Positions 16,760 through 24,161 of a DNA stretch of 64,000 nt are shown piece by piece (position 1 is the first letter of the stretch; every line of letters begins with the position of its first letter). The notes under the pieces are model-generated. The model searched no databases. It saw only the letters and a list, made by a program, of their open reading frames with translations, and had not been told where the DNA came from. The DNA comes from CAYWEM01 sp964457225. GTDB lineage: Bacteria; Acidobacteriota; Aminicenantia; UBA2199. Location of the stretch: assembly GCA_964457225.1 (NCBI GenBank), contig CAYWEM010000005.1, forward strand, positions 167,865 through 231,864, given 5' to 3'. The position numbers were made by a program, and so were the translations under genes.

Positions 16760-17251
16760 TTATTCCTTTTCCGGTTCTTTCCGGCGCTGCATCATGCGCT
16801 GCCGGAAATTCCGCTTGCCTTCCTCGATGAGTTCCTTCTGTTCAGCGGTTAACAGAGCGCGCAGGTCAAGCAGGTAGTTGAGGTGGTCTATGTAGAGATC
16901 GGTACGCAACCGGTTTATATGCCGGAACAGTTTTTCCATCTCCTTGCGGTTGACCGGATCCTGTCTCAACAGGGCTAACAGTTTCATTTCCTGGGCCTTG
17001 ATGTCGGCATTCCGGCTGATGGCCTTTTCTTCGTATTTCAGCATCATTTCCCGGATGGATTGTTCTTGTTCCCGGGTCAGGCTGATTTTTTCCTTCATGC
17101 GCAGCAGGAAACCGGCTTCGTAGAGGTTTCTTTCAGCCAGGTACAACCCGAAGCGGGCTGCCTGGGAACGCGGAGCCGGTTGGTCGCTGGCTGCGGCCGG
17201 GAAACCCAGGACGCCGATTAAAAATAAGCTGATGAGATAGATTATCTTCAT
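16760..17251 (-). CDS. Periplasmic Spy/CpxP-like (LTXXQ) protein
   Basis: 163 aa with a clear signal peptide (MKIIYLISLFLIGVLGFPAAA). The mature part is all-helical and charged, with two LTxxQ-like motifs: SLTREQEQ and LLTAEQKE. That is the mark of the Spy/CpxP/ZraP periplasmic family, which act as chaperones or metal/stress sensors. The C-terminus is very basic and glutamine/arginine rich. It is the last gene of the minus-strand operon and overlaps the previous one by 4 bases. Pairing with an ECF sigma and anti-sigma suggests it is a regulon effector or feedback sensor. Confidence 0.75.
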   Translation of the reverse strand: MKIIYLISLFLIGVLGFPAAASDQPAPRSQAARFGLYLAERNLYEAGFLLRMKEKISLTREQEQSIREMMLKYEEKAISRNADIKAQEMKLLALLRQDPVNRKEMEKLFRHINRLRTDLYIDHLNYLLDLRALLTAEQKELIEEGKRNFRQRMMQRRKEPEKE

Positions 17252-17691
17252 TGATTCCTCCCGGGGAGCGGGCCGGACAGGTTGTACCAGTCCATGCTCA
17301 AGCGGTAAAGCAGCATCAATCGCTGTTCCGGATCCAGGATTTCTCCGATACTGATTATGGCGTTGACGTAAAGCTCGTTAAGCCTGTTTTCTATTTCGTT
17401 CAGTTCGGTGACCAACAGGCGGACCTGGTTGAGATCGTATTCAGGATTGGCGATTTCTTCTATGATTTCTATCCTGGTGTTCAGAACTTCGTCCTTCAGC
17501 AGCAGTGCTTCTATCTTGAATTCCTGGATGATGTCCTGCAACTGATTCTGTTGATCGGCCTGCAGTTGCATGACCGTGTTTTCCTTGACCGGCCGGGTGA
17601 AGCGCTGCGGTTTGCGCAGCAGGGTGATGAAGAGGGCCAGGTTTACGGCCAGGGAGGCGATCAGCAGGGCGGTCAATGCTCTGTTTTTCAT
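17248..17691 (-). CDS. Membrane-anchored periplasmic helical protein, Spy/CnrX-like
   Basis: 147 aa. A single N-terminal TM anchor (ALTALLIASLAVNLALFITLL) is followed by a helical periplasmic region with glutamine- and glutamate-rich heptads and a terminal DPEQRLMLLYRL segment. This resembles the heavy-metal-resistance/CnrX-ZraP branch of the Spy superfamily, but no His/Met metal site stands out. It sits between the zinc-finger anti-sigma gene and the secreted Spy-like gene with 4-base overlaps at both ends. A role as periplasmic sensor controlling the anti-sigma factor is plausible but inferred. Confidence 0.6.
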   Translation of the reverse strand: MKNRALTALLIASLAVNLALFITLLRKPQRFTRPVKENTVMQLQADQQNQLQDIIQEFKIEALLLKDEVLNTRIEIIEEIANPEYDLNQVRLLVTELNEIENRLNELYVNAIISIGEILDPEQRLMLLYRLSMDWYNLSGPLPGRNQ

Positions 17692-18146
17692 GGTTGATCC
17701 GGAATTGAGAAAAGTACGAAAGAATCGTTTTGCACGCTTATCAGTGACATCTGACGGGTACTGGCCAGCACCGTGCTGATTGATTCCACTTCCTCGGAAC
17801 GGCCGTTACCGGTTTCGTAGAGCAGGAAGGTCAGGAAAAAAAACAGGGCAAATATGAACGAATAAACCAGGGCCGGAACCAGCCGGGGGCGTTCAGGTCC
17901 GACTTTTTTCAGGCCGTGCATAATCCTTGTTTCCAGGCCAAGGGGCCAGTCCGGAGCCGGGCTGGACAGCAAAAAATCTTTCAGTTGTGCTTGTGTTCTG
18001 GCGGATTCCCGGCAGGAAGGGCAGGACAATAGGTGCTCATTCAGTCTTTCAGCTTTTTCCAGGCCAAGCTCCCCGTCCTGCCAGGGACTAATAGCCCTGA
18101 TTGCTTGCTTGCATTTCATTTTTTTTCGCTCACTGATGGTAAACAT
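17688..18146 (-). CDS. Zinc-finger (ZAS) transmembrane anti-sigma factor
   Basis: 152 aa. The N-terminal anti-sigma domain has the zinc motif: a Cys near residue 12 and H-x3-C-x2-C in HLLSCPSC. A single TM (about 94-114, LVPALVYSFIFALFFFLTFL) leaves a ~35-residue periplasmic tail. Such proteins hold an ECF sigma factor at the membrane until a signal or protease releases it. The ATG at 18146 is favoured by GAGG 7 bases upstream (in the end of the sigma gene), 1 base after its stop. An internal ATG at 18119 lies right before the zinc-finger domain but has no SD. Confidence 0.85.
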   Translation of the reverse strand: MFTISERKKMKCKQAIRAISPWQDGELGLEKAERLNEHLLSCPSCRESARTQAQLKDFLLSSPAPDWPLGLETRIMHGLKKVGPERPRLVPALVYSFIFALFFFLTFLLYETGNGRSEEVESISTVLASTRQMSLISVQNDSFVLFSIPDQP

Positions 18147-18147
18147 T

Positions 18148-18756
18148 CTAGGTCCTCGTTTCTTGCAGCATAAGGTCTTTTTTTAAAGCTGACTTGGCCC
18201 GGGAAATAAGGGTTTCAATTTTCGGGGTGGACCAGCCGGTAATGGCCGCGATTTCCTTGTAAGAAAGATCCAGGTAAACCTTCAGGACCAGTGCCAGGCG
18301 CTGATTCTCCTTGAGCCTTGACAATGCTTCGTTTACCTGGTCCTCCCGCCGCCGCCGCCGGAACAATTCTTCCGGATCGGCTGACTCGGCGCTCAGTTCT
18401 CCGGTGTCGAATTTATCACCCTGGTTAAGCATAGATGAAAAGAAAACCAGGCGTTTTTGCCGGTTCAAGTGGTTCAGGGTGGTGTTTTTTGCCGCCCTGA
18501 ACAGGAACGCCTGGAAATTTCCCTGGCATACGTACCTGGAAAGAGCGGCAAAGACATTGGTAAAGACTTCCTGGCTGATGTTTTTTGCTTCGTCGGGATC
18601 CTTGACCATGCGCAGAATGAAATGATGTACCTTCTGACCGTATTTTCCGATCAGCAGGGCAAAATCATCGGTGTTTCCTGAACGTACGGATTCCACTATC
18701 TCATCGTCACGGCAGGTGCTGATTTCCGGGATTTCAGGCATCTGCTTCTGCAACAA
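18148..18756 (-). CDS. ECF-type RNA polymerase sigma factor
   Basis: 202 aa. Region sigma-2 is at about 30-95 (FALLIGKYGQKVHHFILRMV, then DEAKNISQEVFTNVF, the core-binding and -10 segment). Region sigma-4 is at about 140-195 (LSRLKENQRLALVLKVYLD, then LSYKEIAAITGWSTPKIETL, the -35 recognition HTH). There is no sigma-1.1 or sigma-3 region. It is paired with the ZAS anti-sigma gene 1 base downstream. The start could be TTG 18756 (GGAG 8 bases upstream) or ATG 18741. With the downstream Spy-like proteins it most likely answers envelope stress. Confidence 0.9.
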   Translation of the reverse strand: MLQKQMPEIPEISTCRDDEIVESVRSGNTDDFALLIGKYGQKVHHFILRMVKDPDEAKNISQEVFTNVFAALSRYVCQGNFQAFLFRAAKNTTLNHLNRQKRLVFFSSMLNQGDKFDTGELSAESADPEELFRRRRREDQVNEALSRLKENQRLALVLKVYLDLSYKEIAAITGWSTPKIETLISRAKSALKKDLMLQETRT

Positions 18757-18786
18757 TCAAACTCCGGTTTTCTTGCCGGGCGGCAG

Positions 18787-19353
18787 TCATCGCCTTGATA
18801 AAATCAGCTCAGCAGCCTGCAGCAGGTCGGGGGCCCGCAGAAATCCTTTCTCTCCGGCGGCCTGCAACTCGGCCAGGGTGCGCCGGCCCTTGCCGGTCAT
18901 TACCAGGATCGGAGTGCAGCCGGCTGCCTTTGCAGCCGACAGGTCGCTGTGCTGGTCACCGATCATGTAGGAAACCGATAGATCTATATCCAGGTTATCA
19001 GCGGCCCGATGCAGCATGCCGGGTTCCGGTTTGCGTGATTTGTCCCGGCGGCTGAATTCCGGCACTGTGCCTTCCGGGTGATACGGAGAGTAGTACAGGG
19101 CATCCAGATACACCCCCCGGGCCAGGAAAAAGTCCTGCATTTCGCGGTGAAAGTTTTCGACTTGGGTCGGACTGCATATGCCCCGGGCCACTGCGGACTG
19201 GTTGCTGGCCAGCACCAGCAGGAATCCGCCCAGGCGGAGCTTTTCCAGTGCTTTGACCGTGAAAGGGAAAACGATCTCTTCCTGAAAGCGACAATTGTAA
19301 TCAATGTCTTCCAGCAGAGTGCCGTCCCGGTCCAGAAAGACCGCCTTGTTCAT
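18787..19353 (-). CDS. gmhB: GmhB-like HAD phosphatase (heptose 1,7-bisphosphate 7-phosphatase)
   Basis: 188 aa HAD-superfamily phosphatase of the HisB-N/GmhB group. Motif I is FLDRDGTLL (D8, D10); motif II is VLASNQSAVARG; motif III/IV are SRKPEPGMLHRA and YMIGDQHSDLSAAKAAG. The next gene upstream in the operon is a heptosyltransferase, which supports a role in ADP-heptose synthesis for LPS inner core. The zinc loop of E. coli GmhB (three Cys and a His) is not conserved: here the region reads YYSPYHPEG...SRRDKSRKP with no Cys. So this is a zinc-free variant or a phosphatase for another sugar or for histidinol phosphate. Confidence 0.78.
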   Translation of the reverse strand: MNKAVFLDRDGTLLEDIDYNCRFQEEIVFPFTVKALEKLRLGGFLLVLASNQSAVARGICSPTQVENFHREMQDFFLARGVYLDALYYSPYHPEGTVPEFSRRDKSRKPEPGMLHRAADNLDIDLSVSYMIGDQHSDLSAAKAAGCTPILVMTGKGRRTLAELQAAGEKGFLRAPDLLQAAELILSRR

Positions 19354-20360
19354 CGCAGTAGAATCTCCTGCAGGGCTGACAGGACTTCGGTTGTTGTAAC
19401 CGAGGTCATGCAGGCATGGTCAAGGGGGCAGGTCCTGTGTCGGCACGGAGCGCAGTCAACCGGGTGCTGCAGAATCACATGACCTTCACCGAGCGGTGCC
19501 GTGGCTCCCGGAACGGTCGGTCCGAAAACGGCACAGGCCGTAGTACCCAGGGCGGCCGCCAGGTGCATCAGGCCTGAATCGTTTCCCAGCAGCAGGCGGC
19601 TCAGTTTGATCATGATCATGGTTTCGCGCAGGCTCAAGCTTCCGGCCAGGTTGTGAACCCGACTGCCCAGTCCGGAGGAAATCGCCCGGCAAAGCTCCCT
19701 CTCCCGTTCCGAACCAAGCAGCAGCACGTGAAGCTCGCTGTTTTCCTTGATCAGGGCCTGGGCGACCTGTTGAAACCTATCGGCGGGCCAGGCCTTGGCC
19801 GGGCCGTAGGCTGCAGCCGGTGCAACTGAAACCAGGGTGCTTATTTCCCCGATCGATTCCTGCTTCAGTATGACCCGACCTGTTTCGATTTCAGCCGGGC
19901 TCAGGCTCAGTTCATGGGGAAATTCAGTTGTGGCCTTTTTTGTGCAGAAGAATTCCACCAGCCTCAGGTAATAATTGCTGTGGTGGCCAGTATTTCGGGG
20001 AGGGATTGTTCTCCTGCTCAGCATTAAAGAACGACCATCCCGGGCGTACCCGGTCAAATTGTTTATGCCGGCCGCCCTGAACAGCAGGGCTGAACTGAAT
20101 GAATTTGTAAAAAGAAGGCCCTGATCAAAACCGGCTGCCCGCAGTTTTTCCGCTCCCCGCAGGAAGGACTTCAGATTGAATTCGTCCGCAAGGGGAATGA
20201 TGCTGTTGATTTCCTTCTGCCCCAGAAAGAGATCGGAGAGGAATTTCTTTCCGGTCAAAATGATTTCGCTTTCCGGGCAGAAAGAACGCAGAGCTTTTAT
20301 GGCAGGTACGGCCATTACTGCGTCCCCGATCCAGTTCGGACAGCGGACGGCGATTTTCAT
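19350..20360 (-). CDS. waaF: Lipopolysaccharide heptosyltransferase II-like GT9
   Basis: 336 aa GT9 glycosyltransferase transferring heptose to the LPS inner core. Motifs: PNWIGDAVMAVPAIKAL at the N-terminus, YGPAKAWPADRF (acceptor-side loop), GNDSGLMHLAAALGT (nucleotide-sugar site) and the C-terminal cysteine cluster CAPCRHRTCPLDHACM typical of WaaF. It is the best direct evidence for an LPS-bearing outer membrane. It overlaps gmhB by 4 bases and follows the omega subunit gene by 19 bases on the minus strand. Confidence 0.9.
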   Translation of the reverse strand: MKIAVRCPNWIGDAVMAVPAIKALRSFCPESEIILTGKKFLSDLFLGQKEINSIIPLADEFNLKSFLRGAEKLRAAGFDQGLLFTNSFSSALLFRAAGINNLTGYARDGRSLMLSRRTIPPRNTGHHSNYYLRLVEFFCTKKATTEFPHELSLSPAEIETGRVILKQESIGEISTLVSVAPAAAYGPAKAWPADRFQQVAQALIKENSELHVLLLGSERERELCRAISSGLGSRVHNLAGSLSLRETMIMIKLSRLLLGNDSGLMHLAAALGTTACAVFGPTVPGATAPLGEGHVILQHPVDCAPCRHRTCPLDHACMTSVTTTEVLSALQEILLR

Positions 20361-20379
20361 CGAATTTGGAGCGGGCGGA

Positions 20380-20673
20380 TTATTCGGTCAAGGAATCGAG
20401 CAGCTCCGTTTCTTCCTGGTTCAGGGGGGTTGATTCATCAGCTTCCTGGTTTCCGTTCTCTTCCGGCTGATCCTTTTCCTGGGGAACCAGTTCTTCCTGT
20501 TCGATGACGGCAAAATTGACCTTCCCCTGGCGTAATTCTTCCAGGGCTATGGTCAGATGGTTTTCGGCTTTCAGGTCGATTCTCTTGCGGCTGCCTCTGA
20601 TCAGCTGCTTGGCCCTCTTGGCGGCAAGCAGAACCAGCCTGAATTTACTGTCTATGCCATTGGTTTCCTGCAC
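20380..20673 (-). CDS. rpoZ: RNA polymerase omega subunit
   Basis: 97 aa. The N-terminal ~60 residues match omega: SKFRLVLLAAKRAKQL, then the conserved ALEELRQGKV. The tail is long, acidic and low-complexity (glutamate and glutamine rich), not part of the usual domain. It helps assemble RNA polymerase and can mediate ppGpp response. It leads the minus-strand operon with waaF, gmhB and the ECF sigma module. A good promoter and GGAGGAATC SD precede it. Omega is more often next to gmk or spoT; this context is unusual. Confidence 0.85.
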   Translation of the reverse strand: MQETNGIDSKFRLVLLAAKRAKQLIRGSRKRIDLKAENHLTIALEELRQGKVNFAVIEQEELVPQEKDQPEENGNQEADESTPLNQEETELLDSLTE

Positions 20674-20694
20674 TGATTCCTCCGGTTTTTTTTA

Positions 20695-20722
20695 ATTATA
20701 GCAGATTGCCCGGATCAGTCAA
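20695..20722 (-). promoter_or_regulatory. Sigma-70-like promoter of the rpoZ operon
   Basis: On the minus strand TTGACT (20722-20717), 16-base spacer, TATAAT (20700-20695). It lies 22 bases upstream of the rpoZ start and probably drives all seven genes down to 16760. Confidence 0.75.
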
Positions 20723-20768
20723 GGCCGGGAACTGGGATCTGTTTCGGTTTTTTTGAAGCGAAGCACTG

Positions 20769-20797
20769 TTGCCCGCTCTTTGCCTTTGTTTTATACT
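20769..20797 (+). promoter_or_regulatory. Sigma-70-like promoter upstream of the membrane spermidine-synthase-like gene
   Basis: TTGCCC (20769-20774), 17-base spacer, TATACT (20792-20797). It has the same -35 hexamer and spacing as the promoter at 3725. Confidence 0.55.
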
Positions 20798-20830
20798 TGA
20801 GACTGCACGAAAAAGAAATAAATTTTCTGT

Positions 20831-20860
20831 ATGAGGAGGAAAAAGCCTAAAAAAAAGTAA
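20831..20860 (+). other. Possible nine-codon basic leader ORF
   Basis: ATG at 20831 opens a tiny frame encoding MRRKKPKKK and ends with TAA at 20858-20860, one base before the ATG of the next gene (20862). The only SD-like tract for the main gene, GAGGAGG (20833-20839), lies inside this frame and is 22 bases from the main start, too far to act directly. Translation of the leader followed by re-initiation would solve this. No SD precedes the leader itself. Confidence 0.35.
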
Positions 20861-20861
20861 C

Positions 20862-23066
20862 ATGCTGCTTCTTTTCAAACTGACTATATTACTGAGCGCC
20901 CTGCTCATCTTCTGGGTGCAGCCGATGGTTTCAAAATCAGTTCTGCCTTTTTTCGGCGGGTCGCCGGCGGTCTGGACCACGGCCATGCTTTTTTTTCAAT
21001 CCTGCCTTTTGCTGGGATATCTTTACAGTCATTACGCGGTCAGGCGTCTGAAAATCCAGTCCCAGGTGATTGTTCACTCTTTGCTGCTTTTTCTGAGCCT
21101 GATGCTGTTACCTGTTTTTGTCCGCCTGCCGCTGACGGTTTCAGCCACGGCCAATCCAGCGTTTGAACTGCTCAAAGTTCTTGGAATTGTGATCGCTTAT
21201 CCTTTTTTGATTGCCTCGGCCAGTTCTCCATTACTGCAGTACTGGTTTTCCCGGGCCGGAGGGGAAGGGGCTGATGATCCTTACTTTCTTTATGCTGCTT
21301 CCAATATCGGCAGTTTCCTGGCTCTGCTGTCATTTCCACTCTTGCTTGAACCTCTCTTCAGCAGCGGCCAGCAGAGAATGCTGTGGGCGTTGCTGTACAT
21401 CGTTTTAATCGTTCTTCTGGTCAGCTGCGGACTGCTGACCTCCAGGAAATCCCCACGGGAAAAAACCGCTTTACCTGGAACCAGGCTTTCTCAAAATGGT
21501 TTGCCCGGCTGGCGACGTCGTTTGACCTGGCTTCTACTGGCATTCATTCCCTCAAGCCTGATGCTGGCAGTGACCAATCACCTTTCTTCGGATATTGCGT
21601 CCATCCCACTGCTCTGGGTTATTCCGCTTTCATTATACCTGTTGTCTTTCGTTATCGTGTTTGCCCGCCGTCCGCTTATTCCCGATTCGACTGTCGACGG
21701 TTTTCTGCCTGGACTGGCCTTGCTGGTCGTTTTTATCATGCTGACCGGCATTGATCAGCCCTTATGGCTCATATTCGGCGCATTCCTGGGATTCTTTTTC
21801 TGTTGCGCCCTGGTCTGTCACGGTCGCCTGGCTGCTGATCGTCCTCCGGCTGAAAACCTGACCCTTTTCTATTTTTACCTGGCCCTGGGCGGTATGCTCG
21901 GCGGTGTTTTCAACGCCCTGCTGGCGCCGATGCTTTTTTCCGGGATTACCGAATTGCCGGTTACAATAGTTCTGGCGGCCATGGTTTATCGCCGGGCCGG
22001 AGAACCAGCAATACCTGAAACCACGACCGGGAAGATTTTTTACTGGTTGCCGGTTCCGGCGCTGGGACTGTTGACTGCCCTTATGGCCGCCTTTATACCG
22101 AGGCTGACCCTGGAACCTTACCAGTTGTGGATGCTGATCATATTCGGTTTACCACTGGTGCTGGCCTATCTGATGGTCAGGAGTCCGAAGCGGTACGGAC
22201 TGGCTGTCGGCAGTATCCTGATCGGCTCTGTTTTTTTTACGGCCATTCACGGCCAGGCACTTTTCCGCTCCAGGAATTTCTTCGGTTACCTCCAGGTGAA
22301 TCACGATCAGCGAGGTCCCTTCAACAAGCTTTTTCACGGTACTACCATTCACGGCCTGCAATTCACGATTCCGGAAAGGCAATTTGAGCCGCTGGCATAT
22401 TACCATCAACTCGGTCCTTTTGGGGAAACTTTCGCCGCATTCCGGGAACGTTTCAGCCGGGCCAGGGTTGGAGTGATCGGGCTGGGCATCGGCTCAATGC
22501 TTTCCTATGCTGAAGCTGAAGACAGCTGGACTTTTTACGAAATCAACCCGGCGGTTCTCGAACTGGCCGGCAATCCCCGTTTTTTTACATTTCTGAGTGA
22601 AACGAAATTGCAGGAACTCGAACTGGTTGCCGGTGACGCCCGCCTGGAACTGGCCAAGGCTCCTCCGGCTCATTACGATTTGCTGGTGGTTGATGCTTTC
22701 AGTTCAGATGCCATTCCCACTCACCTGATCACCCTGGAGGCTTTTGAGTTATACTGGAGCAAAATCAGCCGGCAGGGGATATTGGCGGTAAACATTTCCA
22801 ACCGCTACCTGGATCTGACCAGGGTGATAGCGGACCTGGCCGCAAAGCTCGGGCTGTTCAGCATTCAACAGCTTGATACCGGCTGGGTCCAAGGTGAAAC
22901 GGACAGCCAAGGTAAATTCGCTTCACAATGGGCGGTTATGGCCCGCCACCCTGCTTTGCTCGAAAAGCTGCTGAAATCAGGAAAGTGGAGTTTTGTTCCC
23001 GGAACAGGAAATCGTGTCTGGACCGATGATTACTCGAATATAGTTTCCATTGTCCGCTGGCGCTGA
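20862..23066 (+). CDS. Fused multi-TM/spermidine-synthase-like protein
   Basis: 734 aa. The first ~460 residues hold about 11-12 TM segments of the MFS-like type seen in 'fused MFS/spermidine synthase' proteins. The C-terminal ~260 residues are a spermidine-synthase-type Rossmann domain: VGVIGLGIGSMLSYAE, FYEINPAVLELA, VAGDARLELAK and LLVVDAFSSDAIPTHL. The last motif is the active-site Asp loop in aminopropyltransferases. Whether these fusions make or move polyamines is not established. ATG 20862 is the only early start in this frame, since an in-frame stop lies at 20832, and the SD spacing is abnormal. Confidence 0.85.
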   Translation: MLLLFKLTILLSALLIFWVQPMVSKSVLPFFGGSPAVWTTAMLFFQSCLLLGYLYSHYAVRRLKIQSQVIVHSLLLFLSLMLLPVFVRLPLTVSATANPAFELLKVLGIVIAYPFLIASASSPLLQYWFSRAGGEGADDPYFLYAASNIGSFLALLSFPLLLEPLFSSGQQRMLWALLYIVLIVLLVSCGLLTSRKSPREKTALPGTRLSQNGLPGWRRRLTWLLLAFIPSSLMLAVTNHLSSDIASIPLLWVIPLSLYLLSFVIVFARRPLIPDSTVDGFLPGLALLVVFIMLTGIDQPLWLIFGAFLGFFFCCALVCHGRLAADRPPAENLTLFYFYLALGGMLGGVFNALLAPMLFSGITELPVTIVLAAMVYRRAGEPAIPETTTGKIFYWLPVPALGLLTALMAAFIPRLTLEPYQLWMLIIFGLPLVLAYLMVRSPKRYGLAVGSILIGSVFFTAIHGQALFRSRNFFGYLQVNHDQRGPFNKLFHGTTIHGLQFTIPERQFEPLAYYHQLGPFGETFAAFRERFSRARVGVIGLGIGSMLSYAEAEDSWTFYEINPAVLELAGNPRFFTFLSETKLQELELVAGDARLELAKAPPAHYDLLVVDAFSSDAIPTHLITLEAFELYWSKISRQGILAVNISNRYLDLTRVIADLAAKLGLFSIQQLDTGWVQGETDSQGKFASQWAVMARHPALLEKLLKSGKWSFVPGTGNRVWTDDYSNIVSIVRWR

Positions 23067-23168
23067 AATGAAATTTTCCACTTTTTTGGCCTGGCCCGGA
23101 TCGTTCTTCCGTGAAAGGGTTATGATGGAGAGTTTGCAAAAGAACCTTCTTTGTGATAAAAATGGCCG

Positions 23169-24161
23169 ATGAAGGAAGTATCTTTATCGGTTGTCATTCC
23201 TGTTTTCAATGAAGCGGGAAACCTGGAACCACTGTACCGTGAGACGGTGGCCGTACTGAGTCCCAGTTTCCCGGCATTTGAACTGATCTTTGTCAATGAC
23301 GGCAGCAGCGATGGTTCGCTGGCTGAATTGCTGGCCTTGAACAAGGTCGATCCCAGGGTCAAGATTATCAATTTCCGCCGCAATTTCGGCCAGTCGGCGG
23401 CCATATCGGCGGGGTTCGATCTGTGTTGCGGGGAAGTTGTCATAACCATGGATGCCGACATGCAGAACGATCCGGCCGACATTCCCGGGATCGTTGAAAA
23501 GGTAAATGAAGGTTACGACATAGTCAACGGCTGGCGTAAAAACAGGCGGGACAAGTTTCTTACCCGAAAAATACCTTCTTTTCTGGGTAATTTACTGGTC
23601 TCCTTTATCACCAAGGTCAAACTGCACGATTACGGCTGCACTCTGCGCGGTTTTCGCCGGGAAGTAGTCAAGAACCTGAAACTGTACGGCGAGATGCACC
23701 GCTACATTCCCGCCATTGCCTCGAGAATAGGCATTCGTTCGATTGAAATCCCGGTTAATCACCGTCCGCGCCGGCATGGAAAATCAAAATACGGCCTGGG
23801 GCGAACCTACCGGGTTTTACTGGACCTGATTTCAATCAAATACCTGCTTTCTTATTACCATCGTCCCCTGCAGGTTTTCGGCGGTATCGGCGCGCTGATG
23901 ATGTTTATCGGTTTTCTGTTCGGATTGAAAATGGTATATGACAAGTTCGTTCTGTTACAGCCCCTGGCCGGCAGGCCCCTGCTCTTTCTGACCTTGTTGA
24001 TGATTTTCCTGGGTGTGCAGGTGATATCCCTCGGGCTGATAGCTGAAATGCTTTCCAAGATTTATCATGAGGGTTTGAACAAGAACGTATACTCGATAAG
24101 GGGATTAATAGGTTTTTCAGATGAAAAAAATCCTGATGATCGCTCCGGAACCATATTTTGA
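23169..24161 (+). CDS. GT2 polyprenyl-phosphate glycosyltransferase (DPM1/ArnC-like)
   Basis: 330 aa. The N-terminal GT-A domain has SVVIPVFNEAGNL, FVNDGSSDGS, NFRRNFGQSAAISAGFD and the metal motif MDADMQNDP. The acceptor-side motif is RHGKSKYGLGRTYRVLLDL, characteristic of dolichol/undecaprenyl-phosphate mannosyl- or glucosyltransferases. Two C-terminal TM helices (about 237-257 and 276-298) anchor it in the inner membrane. It likely loads a sugar on undecaprenyl phosphate for glycan or protein decoration. No SD precedes ATG 23169. TTGCAA (23134-23139) with a weak TAAAAA 17 bases on would give a near-leaderless start. It overlaps the next gene by 41 bases. Confidence 0.88.
   Translation: MKEVSLSVVIPVFNEAGNLEPLYRETVAVLSPSFPAFELIFVNDGSSDGSLAELLALNKVDPRVKIINFRRNFGQSAAISAGFDLCCGEVVITMDADMQNDPADIPGIVEKVNEGYDIVNGWRKNRRDKFLTRKIPSFLGNLLVSFITKVKLHDYGCTLRGFRREVVKNLKLYGEMHRYIPAIASRIGIRSIEIPVNHRPRRHGKSKYGLGRTYRVLLDLISIKYLLSYYHRPLQVFGGIGALMMFIGFLFGLKMVYDKFVLLQPLAGRPLLFLTLLMIFLGVQVISLGLIAEMLSKIYHEGLNKNVYSIRGLIGFSDEKNPDDRSGTIF

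Noticed and set aside
20862..23066. True MFS transporter
   Set aside because: The C-terminal aminopropyltransferase-type domain and lack of the loop 2-3 GxxxDRxGRR motif point to the membrane spermidine-synthase-like family instead.
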